Assembly (NCBI GenBank): GCA_902491575.1 | Contig: CABUID010000002.1 | Span: forward strand, 156,527-220,526 | Direction: 5' to 3' | Source: an uncultured Bacillota bacterium | GTDB lineage: Bacteria; Bacillota_I; Bacilli_A; RFN20; CAG-631 | DNA length: 64,000 bases | Shown here: positions 47,202-55,583 of the stretch, piece after piece | Numbering within the stretch: position 1 is the first letter of the stretch | How the letters are laid out: each line of letters begins with the position of its first letter | The notes under the pieces: generated by a model | The model's database searches: none | What the model was told of the DNA's origin: nothing | Seen by the model: only the letters and a program-made list of their open reading frames with translations | Program-made: the position numbers and the translations under genes

Positions 47202-48344
47202 TTATTTTAAATAATTTTTTAATACATCAACTTTATCTAATTCTTCCCATAAAACATGAACATCATTTCTTCCAAAATGACCATATGCAGCTAAAGAGCG
47301 AAATTGTGGCTTAATTAGCTGTAATTTTTCTATTATTTGTGCTGGTTGTAATTGAAAATTTTCATAAATGGCTTGAAGAATTTTTTCTTCGGGGATTTTG
47401 CATGTATGAAATGTATCTACCATAACAGAAGCAGGATCTAATTTTCCAATAATATAAGCAAGTTGAATTTCACATTTATCAGCAAGTCCTGCAGCAACAA
47501 TATTTTTAGCAATATAACGAGCCATATAGGCACCGCTTCGATCGACTTTTGTACAATCTTTTCCAGAGAATGCGCCTCCACCATGTCTGGCAGAACCACC
47601 ATATGTATCTACAATAATTTTTCTTCCAGTTAAACCTACATCACCTTTTGGACCACCTACAACAAATTTTCCCGTAGGATTGATATAATATTTAAAATTT
47701 GTATTCATTTGAAAAGACTGAGCGACAGGAATCATAATATTTTCGAATATATATTTTTTAAATTCCTTGCTTTTATAAGAAGGCTCATGTTGTATAGACA
47801 TTAAAATGGAATCTATTTTTGGATGCTTTTCGTCAGTATAATCAATCGTAACCTGAGATTTCATATCCGGTCTAGCCCATTTGAAATCTCCATTTTTTCT
47901 TAATTGTGTAGCAACTCTTACTAATTTGTGAGCCATGACTATGGGTAAAGGCATATATCCTTTCGTTTCATTTGTTGCATAACCAAACATCATTCCTTGG
48001 TCACCTGCACCTAATCGGTCAACACCCAAAGCGATATCAGGTGATTGTGTTTTTACACATACATCAATTTTACAGGTTTTATAATCTAGTCCAAAACGCA
48101 CATTATTATATCCAATATCTTTAATAACTTCTCTTGCTACAGCTTGATAATCAATCACCGCTTTTGTTGTGATTTCTCCTCCAATAATAATACGATTTGT
48201 TGTAGCATAACATTCACAGCCTACACGGCTTTTTGCATCTTGCTTTAAACATTCATCTAAAATGGCATCCGAAATAGCATCACATAATTTATCTGGATGT
48301 CCTTCAGAAACAGATTCTGAAGTAAAAAGTTTTTTTAGTGTCAT
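47202..48344 (-). CDS. metK: S-adenosylmethionine synthetase
   Basis: Makes SAM from methionine and ATP; 380 residues. LFTSESVSEGHPDKLCDAISD at the N-terminus (ATP site), GAGDQGMMFGYA, GGPKGDVGLTGRKIIVDTYGG and GGGAFSGKDCTKVDRSGAY are the family signatures. The start is the ATG at 48344, with AAGGAGGATAAATT upstream. An in-frame ATG 36 bases earlier falls inside the riboswitch terminator and is not used. It is controlled by the SAM-I riboswitch upstream. Confidence 0.98.
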   Translation of the reverse strand: MTLKKLFTSESVSEGHPDKLCDAISDAILDECLKQDAKSRVGCECYATTNRIIIGGEITTKAVIDYQAVAREVIKDIGYNNVRFGLDYKTCKIDVCVKTQSPDIALGVDRLGAGDQGMMFGYATNETKGYMPLPIVMAHKLVRVATQLRKNGDFKWARPDMKSQVTIDYTDEKHPKIDSILMSIQHEPSYKSKEFKKYIFENIMIPVAQSFQMNTNFKYYINPTGKFVVGGPKGDVGLTGRKIIVDTYGGSARHGGGAFSGKDCTKVDRSGAYMARYIAKNIVAAGLADKCEIQLAYIIGKLDPASVMVDTFHTCKIPEEKILQAIYENFQLQPAQIIEKLQLIKPQFRSLAAYGHFGRNDVHVLWEELDKVDVLKNYLK

Positions 48345-48364
48345 ATAATTTATCCTCCTTTTGC

Positions 48365-48391
48365 AAAAAAAAGCTTCCAAAGGGAAAGCTT
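48365..48391 (-). terminator. Riboswitch-controlled terminator before metK
   Basis: Minus strand AAGCTTTCC pairs with GGAAGCTT (one bulged T) around a 4-nt loop and is followed by U8. It lies 20 bp before the metK start and 30 bp after the riboswitch aptamer: the expected off-switch. Confidence 0.88.
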
Positions 48392-48421
48392 TTTAATTTG
48401 TGAATAAATTATACTTACTTT

Positions 48422-48524
48422 CTCTTATTGTTCAGATTTTTATCTGCTGAGGTTTAGCACCTTTTCTTTCGAGGGTTGCTACCACTTTTAACGATCCTTC
48501 ATCTAAGTGGGTTCGGAATAAGAG
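48422..48524 (-). promoter_or_regulatory. SAM-I riboswitch (S box) of metK
   Basis: The aptamer closes with P1 CTCTTATT (48517-48524) and AATAAGAG (48422-48429). Inside are GATGAAGG, the conserved core TAGCAACC, GGTGCTAAACC, AGCAGAT-AAAA-ATCTG (P4) and a P2 formed by CCACTT/AAGTGG. These match the SAM-I class in order and spacing. Binding SAM should favour the downstream terminator and reduce metK expression. The class is well established; the exact pairing was not computed. Confidence 0.9.
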
Positions 48525-48543
48525 CTTCTTATTTGCGAATATA

Positions 48544-48573
48544 ATTATATCTCGTCATCTTTTTTATTGTCAA
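48544..48573 (-). promoter_or_regulatory. metK promoter
   Basis: Consensus TTGACA (48568-48573) and TATAAT (48544-48549), spacer 18 bp, on the minus strand about 20 bp before the riboswitch. It overlaps the stop codon of the small upstream gene. Confidence 0.8.
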
Positions 48574-48724
48574 TATTTTTTCGACATTTTTCTTGCTTTT
48601 CACGAAAATTAATTAAATCATTTGAAGAAACAGTAGTAATTTGTTTAATCAAGTCTACATCAACGCCCATTTCATAAAGTGAATTTGCAATAATTAATTG
48701 TCTTTTGTAATCTTCTTCTTTCAT
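48545..48724 (-). CDS. Small hypothetical protein, 59 residues
   Basis: Minus-strand frame MKEEDYKRQLIIANSLYEMG, then VDVDLIKQITTVSSNDLINF and a charged tail. The ATG at 48724 has AGGTGATGAAAA upstream, a good site. The segment from ANSLYEMGVD to SSNDL looks like a helix-turn-helix-like pair (I-x-L-x-x-x-G-x-D-x-x-x-I-x-x-x-T-x-x-S). Such a motif is seen at the ends of Rpn-type nucleases and in stand-alone small proteins. Its 3' end contains the metK promoter. Function unknown. Confidence 0.6.
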   Translation of the reverse strand: MKEEDYKRQLIIANSLYEMGVDVDLIKQITTVSSNDLINFREKQEKCRKNIDNKKDDEI

Positions 48725-48764
48725 TTTTCATCACCTAATTATAGTATGGGATGGAAAAAAAATT

Positions 48765-49010
48765 TTATAACGTTTCTTTTAATGCTTTTGCTAATTGGTC
48801 AGGACAAGATGTAGGTTTTAAACCACATTTTACACCAGAAAGCAAATCAATTACTTCTTCAACAGGTCTACCTTTACATAATAAAGCTACACCTTGAGTG
48901 TTTCCAGAACATCCTCCAATAAATTTTACATTTAAAATAATGCCATCTTCAATTTCAAAAATAATTTCTTTTGAACAAGTTCCATGAGTTTTATAAGTAT
49001 ATTGAGCCAT
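48765..49010 (-). CDS. TIGR03905 family TSCPD domain protein
   Basis: An 81-residue protein with the hallmark TSCPDQLAKAL at the C-terminus, FIGGCSGNTQGVALLCKGRP in the middle and GTCSKEIIFEIE at the N-terminus. Relatives are stand-alone versions of the zinc-binding C-terminal domain of class II ribonucleotide reductases. The physiological role is unknown. RBS AAGGGTGA precedes the ATG. Divergent from the deacetylase gene. Confidence 0.9.
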   Translation of the reverse strand: MAQYTYKTHGTCSKEIIFEIEDGIILNVKFIGGCSGNTQGVALLCKGRPVEEVIDLLSGVKCGLKPTSCPDQLAKALKETL

Positions 49011-49073
49011 AAAATCACCCTTTTATAGTATAACATAATTCTATTAAATCATATATTATGATGGTGAGAAAAA

Positions 49074-49763
49074 ATGAAAAAAATTTTTAAAGTCTTCTTT
49101 TTGCTTTTTTTACTGACATCTTGTCAAGTTCAAAGTGTGGCAACAGCACCTAAAGCAAAAGTTTATTACCATTGCAAAACTGTACAGCCTTATTTAGCTT
49201 TGACCTTTGATGATGGACCAAATAAAGTTCAAACAATTAAAGTATTAAAAATCTTAGAAAAATATGAAATCAAAGCTACCTTTTTTACAATAGGTGAGAA
49301 CATAGAATATCAAAAAGATATTGTAAAAAAAGTTTTTGAAGCGGGTCATGAAATAGGAAATCATTTCTACACACATGATAATATTAACAAACTTTCAAAA
49401 GAAGAAATTCGAAAAAATATTGAGAAAAGTAATGATTTAATTTATTCTATTACTGGTGTAAGACCGAAAGTTGTGCGTCCACCATATGGGATTGTTACCG
49501 ATGCATTAAAAGAAGTATGTGCTGAATTAAATATGTCGATTATTATTTGGACTTCTGATAAAGACTCAAGAGATTGGGCGAAAACAAAAGATAGTGAAAT
49601 TATTAATAATGTTACTGCTAAAGTATCCAATGGCGATATTTTTCTGTTTCACGATGGAAGCAAAACTTATTCAAATACTTTATCCGCTATTGATGTAGTG
49701 ATACCACAACTACAAAAGAAGGGGTTTAAATGGGTTACCATTTCTGAACTGATTAATAATTAG
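49074..49763 (+). CDS. Polysaccharide deacetylase family lipoprotein
   Basis: Extracellular CE4 (NodB) enzyme of 229 residues. It has a lipoprotein signal: MKK then a hydrophobic stretch and the lipobox LLTSC with Cys17. The catalytic domain has TFDDGPN (first metal Asp), GNHFYTHD (His ligands), RPPYG and IIIWTSDKDSRDW, then LFHDGS. It probably N-deacetylates peptidoglycan or another surface polysaccharide and so could affect lysozyme resistance (family knowledge). Single gene. Confidence 0.9.
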   Translation: MKKIFKVFFLLFLLTSCQVQSVATAPKAKVYYHCKTVQPYLALTFDDGPNKVQTIKVLKILEKYEIKATFFTIGENIEYQKDIVKKVFEAGHEIGNHFYTHDNINKLSKEEIRKNIEKSNDLIYSITGVRPKVVRPPYGIVTDALKEVCAELNMSIIIWTSDKDSRDWAKTKDSEIINNVTAKVSNGDIFLFHDGSKTYSNTLSAIDVVIPQLQKKGFKWVTISELINN

Positions 49764-49919
49764 TCAATTATTTCAAAAAAATTGTTTTATGAATTCACTT
49801 TTAATAAAAAAATCAAGAAAGATTAGCAATATTTTTTACTTTATAAATGTTTATAATAAGAAAAAAAGATATGAAAATTAAATCATACTTTTTTTTGTTA
49901 ATTTCTTATTATTTAAAAA

Positions 49920-50459
49920 TTAAAGAAAATTATTTTTTAAAAAATTACTAATTTCATCAATTTTATCTTGTGATAATGAAACTTTTCCATTCATTTGCTT
50001 GTTCATTCGTGAAATTCTTCTTTTGCAGATTGACCGAATAGCATCAACTTTCAAATAGGAATGGGCTGTGGAATTATCTAAATTTAATTCTTCAATAATT
50101 CCAAGATCTAAACTTAATTTACTACTTGCAATAGGTTTACTAGATAAGGGAATGACAATAATATTTCCTAAATCAATGGCCCAAACTACGGCATAATGTC
50201 CTTTTTTATTGCGATCTGATAATTCTGTGCCAACATTGATACCAAATTCTACCCAGACAATATCTCCTTTTTTTAAATCATCAGGTTGAGGAAGATAACT
50301 ACTTTTTTGTAGAGATTGTTTTAAGTAAGTGGCTTTTTTGTCAAACCATTCAATAAATTCTGTAGCAATTTCACTATCAATATTTAATAATTTTTTTTCA
50401 ATGCTTTTTGTGACTTTACTAAATTTTTCTTTTGCTTTGTTGTCACGTTTAAATTTCAA
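49920..50459 (-). CDS. PemK/MazF-family endoribonuclease toxin, solitary
   Basis: A 179-residue protein with a PemK/MazF domain in the second half: KKGDIVWVEFG, NKKGHYAVVWAID and VIPLSSKP. An N-terminal extension of about 65 residues is lysine-rich and helical. No small antitoxin gene lies immediately up- or downstream; the next gene is rimO. Translation begins at TTG (50459) with GAGGTGATTCT upstream. It may have become a housekeeping RNase, or the N-terminal region may act as its own inhibitor (inference). Confidence 0.8.
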   Translation of the reverse strand: MKFKRDNKAKEKFSKVTKSIEKKLLNIDSEIATEFIEWFDKKATYLKQSLQKSSYLPQPDDLKKGDIVWVEFGINVGTELSDRNKKGHYAVVWAIDLGNIIVIPLSSKPIASSKLSLDLGIIEELNLDNSTAHSYLKVDAIRSICKRRISRMNKQMNGKVSLSQDKIDEISNFLKNNFL

Positions 50460-50479
50460 AGAATCACCTCAATAGAAGT

Positions 50480-51772
50480 TTATAGTTCTCCTTTTACATC
50501 ATATGCAGTGACTTTTTTAATTTTTACTTTTCGATATTCGCCAATGATTAATTTTTGATTACTATGAATGATAAAGTTACCATCTTCTGCATCAGGAGCA
50601 TACAAATAACTTCTTCCATAATAATTATTACCATCAAAGTCTTCTATTAATACATCATGAATTTCATTTATTCTTTTTTTATTTTTTTCTAAGGATATTT
50701 GCTTTTGAATACGCATAATTTCTTTTGCCCTTTGTTTAGCAATTTTTAAAGGTACTTTGTTTTTCATATCGTGAGCTAAAGTATCTTCTTCATCTGAAAA
50801 AGGGAAAACACCAAGATGATCAAAACGCACTTGTTGAATGAAATTTTTTAAATCCTCAAAATCATTTTCATCTTCTCCAGGAAAACCTACAATGAGAGTA
50901 GTTCTTAAGATAGCAGATGGAATTTCTTTTTGGATTTTTGAAATAACTTCTAGATATTTTTCTCTAGTTCCACTTCTTTTCATAGCGACTAATATTTTAT
51001 TGCTGCTATGTTGAATAGGAATATCAAAATAAGGCATAATGTTAAAATGAATTTTAAAAAGGTGAATCAATTTATCGCTAATTCGATCAGGGTACAAGTA
51101 TAAGATTCGATAATAAACATTTTTGTCTAGTTTAGCTAATTCGTCAATTAATTCTTCAATACCATAATTTTCATATAAATCTTTTCCATAACGAGTAGGA
51201 TCTTGCGCAATGATAACAATTTCTTTTTTCCCTAAAGATATTAATCTTTTTGCATCTTCTATAATTTGTTCTTTAGGATAGGAATAATATTCTCCTCGTA
51301 TTAAAGGAATAGCACAATAGGCACATTTATTAGAACATCCTTCACCGATTTTTAAATAGGCAACAGGTAAAGGATTGGATAGACTTCTTTTTAATGGGTC
51401 ATATGTTTTAGGAAAATGGAGATGAAATAAGTGATTTAATTGTTCACCAATAGTAGCATATTCATCTACACCAATGATTAAATCAATTTCAGGAATTTCC
51501 TTGTATAATTCTTCTTTATATCTTTTTGCAAGGCAGCCGATAACTATTAAATAAGCTTTTTCCTTTTTAAGACTCAACACATCAAAAATCATATCGATAG
51601 CTTCTTTTTTTGCATCCTGAATAAAACCACAAGTGTTAATAAAAATAGCATCACTTTTTTCTATATTGTCAATCACGGCAATTTCTTTATCTTGTTTAAG
51701 TAAGCCTAAAATATATTCGCTGTCAACTAAATTTTTTGCACAGCCTAAGGATATAAATGTGACATTCATCAT
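50480..51772 (-). CDS. rimO: Ribosomal protein S12 methylthiotransferase RimO
   Basis: Radical-SAM methylthiotransferase that modifies an Asp of ribosomal protein S12. The N-terminal UPF0004 domain has SLGCAKNLVDSE, NTCGFI and GCLAKR (Cys for one 4Fe-4S cluster). The radical SAM motif is GEGCSNKCAYCAIPLIRG (C-x3-C-x2-C, about residue 147). A C-terminal TRAM domain ends near the stop. The start overlaps the nrnA stop as ATGA. Length 430, as expected. Confidence 0.93.
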   Translation of the reverse strand: MMNVTFISLGCAKNLVDSEYILGLLKQDKEIAVIDNIEKSDAIFINTCGFIQDAKKEAIDMIFDVLSLKKEKAYLIVIGCLAKRYKEELYKEIPEIDLIIGVDEYATIGEQLNHLFHLHFPKTYDPLKRSLSNPLPVAYLKIGEGCSNKCAYCAIPLIRGEYYSYPKEQIIEDAKRLISLGKKEIVIIAQDPTRYGKDLYENYGIEELIDELAKLDKNVYYRILYLYPDRISDKLIHLFKIHFNIMPYFDIPIQHSSNKILVAMKRSGTREKYLEVISKIQKEIPSAILRTTLIVGFPGEDENDFEDLKNFIQQVRFDHLGVFPFSDEEDTLAHDMKNKVPLKIAKQRAKEIMRIQKQISLEKNKKRINEIHDVLIEDFDGNNYYGRSYLYAPDAEDGNFIIHSNQKLIIGEYRKVKIKKVTAYDVKGEL

Positions 51773-52722
51773 GATAATAATTGATCCAATTCATTTAATA
51801 ATTGCTTAATTTCTTCTTCATTTGCACATTTTGCACCAGAAGCATTATCATGTCCACCACCATGAAAATTCGTGGCTACATCATTGATTTTAATGCCTCT
51901 TGAACGAATAGAAACTCGCCATTTATATTCATCATCTACAGTAACATCTTCAGAAATTTGAACCCAAATTCTAATTTCTTCATAACCTGAAAACAAATTA
52001 ACATAAGCTTTAATTTGTTCTCTTTCTATCCCAAGTTCCTTTAATTGCTCGTTACTTATAATGTAATAAGCAACACCATGAGGAGTTAATTGATAATGAT
52101 TATATAAATAATTGACAATTTTCAAATCAGAGATGGATTTCAAATACATTTTATTATAGATATCTTGAAAATTAAATTTGGTTTCAAATAGTTTGGCTAC
52201 AACTTGAAATGTTCGTGAGTTCGTATCGGAGTATTGAAAACGCCCGCTATCTCCAACAATAGCACTATAAAGATAATAAGCACATTGTGAAGAAATTGAT
52301 TTTTTAAAGGATAAAAGCATATCACCAATTAATTCAGCAGCTGCAGACGCATGTTCATCGATAATGCTAACATCCCCAAATTCATCACATAAAGGGTGAT
52401 GATCAATTTTAATGATATAATCTGCATTATCTATATATTCTTTTCCATCTATTCTTGGTTTGTTAGCAACATCTACAATGATACATAAATATTTTTCTTT
52501 TGTTTCAAAAGAAGACGTAGTGAAAGGATATAAATTGGGTGAAAAAAATTTGTGAGGTTTACCTAGTGTATAAACCTTTTTATTTGGATAATTGTCTAAA
52601 ATCCATTGTGCTAATCCAAATTGTGAGCCAGAAGCATCAAAGTCTGGAACTTCATGTCTTAAAATGATAATACAATCATATTTTTGGATAGCTTTCAATA
52701 CTTTTTTATATTCTTTATTCAT
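51769..52722 (-). CDS. nrnA: Bifunctional oligoribonuclease/PAP phosphatase NrnA-like (DHH family)
   Basis: DHH/DHHA1 phosphoesterase of 317 residues that degrades nanoRNAs and 3'-phosphoadenosine-5'-phosphate. RHEVPDFDASGS (metal Asp pair), IKIDHHP (DHH motif), DEHASAAAELIG and the C-terminal GGGHDNASG (DHHA1) are present. The ATG at 52722 follows TAAGGAAAATTCTC; an in-frame ATG at 52746 has no such site. It overlaps the ackA end by 8 nt. Confidence 0.9.
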   Translation of the reverse strand: MNKEYKKVLKAIQKYDCIIILRHEVPDFDASGSQFGLAQWILDNYPNKKVYTLGKPHKFFSPNLYPFTTSSFETKEKYLCIIVDVANKPRIDGKEYIDNADYIIKIDHHPLCDEFGDVSIIDEHASAAAELIGDMLLSFKKSISSQCAYYLYSAIVGDSGRFQYSDTNSRTFQVVAKLFETKFNFQDIYNKMYLKSISDLKIVNYLYNHYQLTPHGVAYYIISNEQLKELGIEREQIKAYVNLFSGYEEIRIWVQISEDVTVDDEYKWRVSIRSRGIKINDVATNFHGGGHDNASGAKCANEEEIKQLLNELDQLLS

Positions 52723-53929
52723 GAGAATTTTCCTTAATGATTTCATAAGTATCTCTACACATCATTAATTCTTCGTTTGTTGGAATAACGAAGACGTCTA
52801 TTTTTGAATTAGGGCTAGATATTTTATAACCTTTTCCATTGCAAATAGGTGTTTTATCTTTTTCTCCGATAGCATATTCAATGCCTAAAGCTTGAGAAAT
52901 CATTGGAATTAAAACACTTCTTGTGGAAATAGAGTTTTCACCGACACCAGCAGTAAATACGATGGCATCACATCCACCAAGTTCTACAAAGTAAGAACCA
53001 ATCAATTGAGCCACTCTTGTGCAATAAACTTTTCGAGCCAAGAAACAACGTGAGTTATTTTCAAGTTCTCCTTTATCAATATCGCGCATATCACTAGAAA
53101 CGCCAGATAAACCATATAGACCTGATTCATAATTACACATATGATTCATTTCATCAGGAGTCATATTTTCCTTGTTCATAATATAAGACAAAATAGAAGG
53201 ATCTAAATCGCCACTTCTAGTTCCCATCGCAATACCACCTAAAGGAGTAAAACCCATAGAAGTGTCAACAGATTTACCATTTTCAATTGCACATAATGAA
53301 GCGCCACTACCAAGATGACACGAAATTAATTTGTATTCTTTTTTTCCATAGTATTCTTCAATAACGGATGCTATATATTTATGAGATGTACCATGAGCAC
53401 CGTATCTTCTAACTTTATAATTACTATAGTATTTATATGGCAAAGCATAAATATATCGTTCTTGAGGAATACTTTGATGGTAAGCAGTATCAAAAATCAT
53501 AGTATGTACAGCATTAGGTATAATTTGTTTAAATGCTAAATAACCATCATGTTCTGCTTTATTATGATGTGGAGCTAGTTCTGCAAGTTCTAAAACTTTA
53601 TTTTCTACATATTCTGTGACGATTTCTGCTTTTGAAAAATATTCACCACCTTGAACGATTCGATGCCCAACGCCTTTAATATCATCGACATGCTCTATAA
53701 TTTTAAATTCTGTAAATTTATCCATGATGGAACGTACTGCATCTGGGTGATTTTTAATGACAGCATTTCTAACTTCCCAAGTTTGATTATTGCCATATTT
53801 AACTGTTACAATAGCATTTTCCAAACCGATTCTTTCAACTTGTGCTTTTGCTACTAACTTTTCTTGTGGCATTTCTAATAATTGTACTTTTAATGATGAA
53901 CTTCCTGCATTAACAGCTAATATTTTCAT
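52715..53929 (-). CDS. ackA: Acetate kinase
   Basis: Converts acetyl-phosphate and ADP to acetate and ATP; 404 residues. VNAGSSSLKVQLLE at the start, GHRIVQGGE, DTAYHQSIP, RRYGAHGTSHKYIA and GGIAMGTRSGDLDPSI are diagnostic, and FTAGVGENS is near the C-terminus. RBS GGAGGATTATTT. It leads the ackA-nrnA-rimO-pemK run. Pta is not in this window. Control probably occurs at a palindrome in its promoter. Confidence 0.97.
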   Translation of the reverse strand: MKILAVNAGSSSLKVQLLEMPQEKLVAKAQVERIGLENAIVTVKYGNNQTWEVRNAVIKNHPDAVRSIMDKFTEFKIIEHVDDIKGVGHRIVQGGEYFSKAEIVTEYVENKVLELAELAPHHNKAEHDGYLAFKQIIPNAVHTMIFDTAYHQSIPQERYIYALPYKYYSNYKVRRYGAHGTSHKYIASVIEEYYGKKEYKLISCHLGSGASLCAIENGKSVDTSMGFTPLGGIAMGTRSGDLDPSILSYIMNKENMTPDEMNHMCNYESGLYGLSGVSSDMRDIDKGELENNSRCFLARKVYCTRVAQLIGSYFVELGGCDAIVFTAGVGENSISTRSVLIPMISQALGIEYAIGEKDKTPICNGKGYKISSPNSKIDVFVIPTNEELMMCRDTYEIIKENSHE

Positions 53930-53976
53930 AAATAATCCTCCTATTTTTCTTTTTTGTAATATTTAGTCCATTAGTC

Positions 53977-54005
53977 ATTTTACTATTAATATAGTAAAAA
54001 GTCAA
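53977..54005 (-). promoter_or_regulatory. ackA promoter with a perfect palindrome in its spacer
   Basis: Minus strand TTGACT (54000-54005), 17-bp spacer, TAAAAT (53977-53982). A 22-bp palindrome, 9-bp arms with a 4-nt centre (53978-53999), fills the -10 and the spacer, a typical operator position. The binding protein is unknown. Confidence 0.7.
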
Positions 54006-54015
54006 AATGTTCTTC

Positions 54016-54044
54016 TTGTAAAATGAATATGATTTATTTATAAT
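54016..54044 (+). promoter_or_regulatory. Promoter of tRNA-Ser
   Basis: TTGTAA (54016-54021) and TATAAT (54039-54044) with a 17-bp spacer, 9 bp before the tRNA. Divergent to the ackA promoter. Confidence 0.7.
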
Positions 54045-54053
54045 ATATTCGTT

Positions 54054-54142
54054 GGAGAAATACCCAAGTGGTTGAAGGGGGCAGTTTCGAAAACTGCTAG
54101 AGGTTAACGCCTGCGGGGGTTCGAATCCCTTTTTCTCCGCCA
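54054..54142 (+). tRNA. tRNA-Ser (anticodon CGA)
   Basis: Acceptor stem GGAGAAA (54054-54060) pairs with TTTCTCC (54132-54138), then discriminator G and encoded CCA. The anticodon stem GCAGT/ACTGC holds the loop TTCGAAA, anticodon CGA at 54088-54090, which reads UCG. A long variable arm, as in Ser tRNAs, and T-loop GTTCGAATC are visible. The length is 89 nt with CCA. The tRNA lies at the boundary between backbone genes and the accessory region. Confidence 0.95.
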
Positions 54143-54155
54143 CTAGATTGCTAAT

Positions 54156-54184
54156 CTTGATACAATTAATGTATCGAGTTTTTT
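54156..54184 (+). terminator. Terminator after tRNA-Ser
   Basis: CTTGATACA (54156-54164) pairs with TGTATCGAG (54170-54178), with one G-U, followed by six T. The remaining DNA to 54372 shows nothing beyond AT-rich sequence. Confidence 0.85.
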
Positions 54185-54372
54185 CTTTTTATAGAGTTCA
54201 AGTTTCACCATTATGCCATATTTGCTTTGTGTGGTTTTTTTTCTTTTTAAGGAACAATTTTCATACAAAAGAAAATAAACGAACACGTTTGAAATATTAA
54301 CTTTTTAACGATTTATAAATTAATAGTGTAAATTAGGCTTTTATGATATTATTATACTTAGGAGTGAGCGCA

Positions 54373-55572
54373 ATGAAATTTGAAATATTTAAGACAATAT
54401 TACTATCTATTGGTATAGGCGAATGTGAATTTTATTTGCGTTCATCGAAAAAAGAAGGATTTCTCGGTTATTCTGCCGATAAAGGTATCAATAAATATTG
54501 TGTAGTATTTGATAATGAAGAATTCACTTTTGATAAAGATGTTGATGTTTTAAATGAAAGATTTATATCCAATCATACATTAGAAGAAATGTGGGATGAT
54601 ATAGAAATTAATTTCATAAACGGATTTGATGATGAAGAATATCTAGAATATATTTGCACACCTAATTTTTATTTGAATGAATATGTTGCTATAAATAAAG
54701 AAACTAATACATTAGATGTTGAAAATTTAATTCATAAAATGAAGAAAAGTGAATATAATGGCAACATATTACTATATGCTGGTACAAATGAACTAAGTGA
54801 ATTTTCTGATAGTGAGAAGGAATATGCTTATTTTATTTATGATACTTTTAACAAAGGAATATATTTATTGAAGAAAGAGGATAATAAAATAACATTTAAA
54901 TATCTTGTGGATTGGTACCAAAGAAGAAAACTTAAAATGACAGGGCTATCTATTGGAAGAAAATATGATAAGTTTTCTTCTAAGTCAGGAATGAATAAAT
55001 CTGAAAGATATAACTTAATGCTAAAATTTCAAAGAAATCAAAATCTAAATATTATCGGAGTAATATTTGGATGTTTAGATATGGTATCGTTTTTCTTGCT
55101 TTTATGTAGTGTTGGATTAAAATCCCTATATCCAAAGTTTGTATATTGTTTATTAATTGTTTTTGCAATATCGATGTTTTTTACTTTTCTCTTTTCAGGT
55201 TTGCATAACAAAGAATGGAAGAAGTTAAATAATATTTTATTCCCTCAAAAAAATCAAAAAATAAAATTTTCGAATATGTTTTTAGAAATACAAAAAGAAG
55301 CTAAAGAAAACGGCTTCCATGAACTTTATGAATCATTAACTCATATTAACAAGAAAATTAAAAAAACAGGAGGATTCTTTGAAAGCGGAACTATTGATTT
55401 ATATTTCAATACAAAAGAACATGAGTTCTTTATTATTTTTTATAATAAATTTGTTTTAATAAATATTGATGAAGAATCCATTAATTTAGAAATGAAATTA
55501 AGATATACTGATTTTAAGGATTATTATGAATTAGAATCAAAAATATATTCAATTATTATTGAATATTTATAG
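54373..55572 (+). CDS. Uncharacterised membrane protein of the accessory region
   Basis: I do not recognise this 399-residue protein. A soluble N-terminal domain of about 220 residues (SIGIGECEFYLRSSKKEGF, then many acidic residues) precedes two transmembrane helices (about 230-252 and 259-282) and a C-terminal soluble domain of about 110 residues. The ATG at 54373 follows TTAGGAGTGAGCGCA; an upstream ATG at 54343 lacks a site. It is cotranscribed with the next gene (11 bp gap). It lies just after tRNA-Ser and has no homologue in the backbone part of the window. Confidence 0.65.
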   Translation: MKFEIFKTILLSIGIGECEFYLRSSKKEGFLGYSADKGINKYCVVFDNEEFTFDKDVDVLNERFISNHTLEEMWDDIEINFINGFDDEEYLEYICTPNFYLNEYVAINKETNTLDVENLIHKMKKSEYNGNILLYAGTNELSEFSDSEKEYAYFIYDTFNKGIYLLKKEDNKITFKYLVDWYQRRKLKMTGLSIGRKYDKFSSKSGMNKSERYNLMLKFQRNQNLNIIGVIFGCLDMVSFFLLLCSVGLKSLYPKFVYCLLIVFAISMFFTFLFSGLHNKEWKKLNNILFPQKNQKIKFSNMFLEIQKEAKENGFHELYESLTHINKKIKKTGGFFESGTIDLYFNTKEHEFFIIFYNKFVLINIDEESINLEMKLRYTDFKDYYELESKIYSIIIEYL

Positions 55573-55583
55573 GAGGAAATAAA

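Noticed and set aside
48345..48380. Longer metK with 12 extra N-terminal residues
   Set aside because: The extra codons lie in the riboswitch terminator and ribosome binding site; the ATG at 48344 has AAGGAGG properly spaced.
53910..54143. Minus-strand reading frame of 77 codons across tRNA-Ser, with an N-terminus of the AEKKGFEPPQ type
   Set aside because: This is the well-known false frame on the antisense strand of a Ser tRNA; the tRNA structure is unambiguous.
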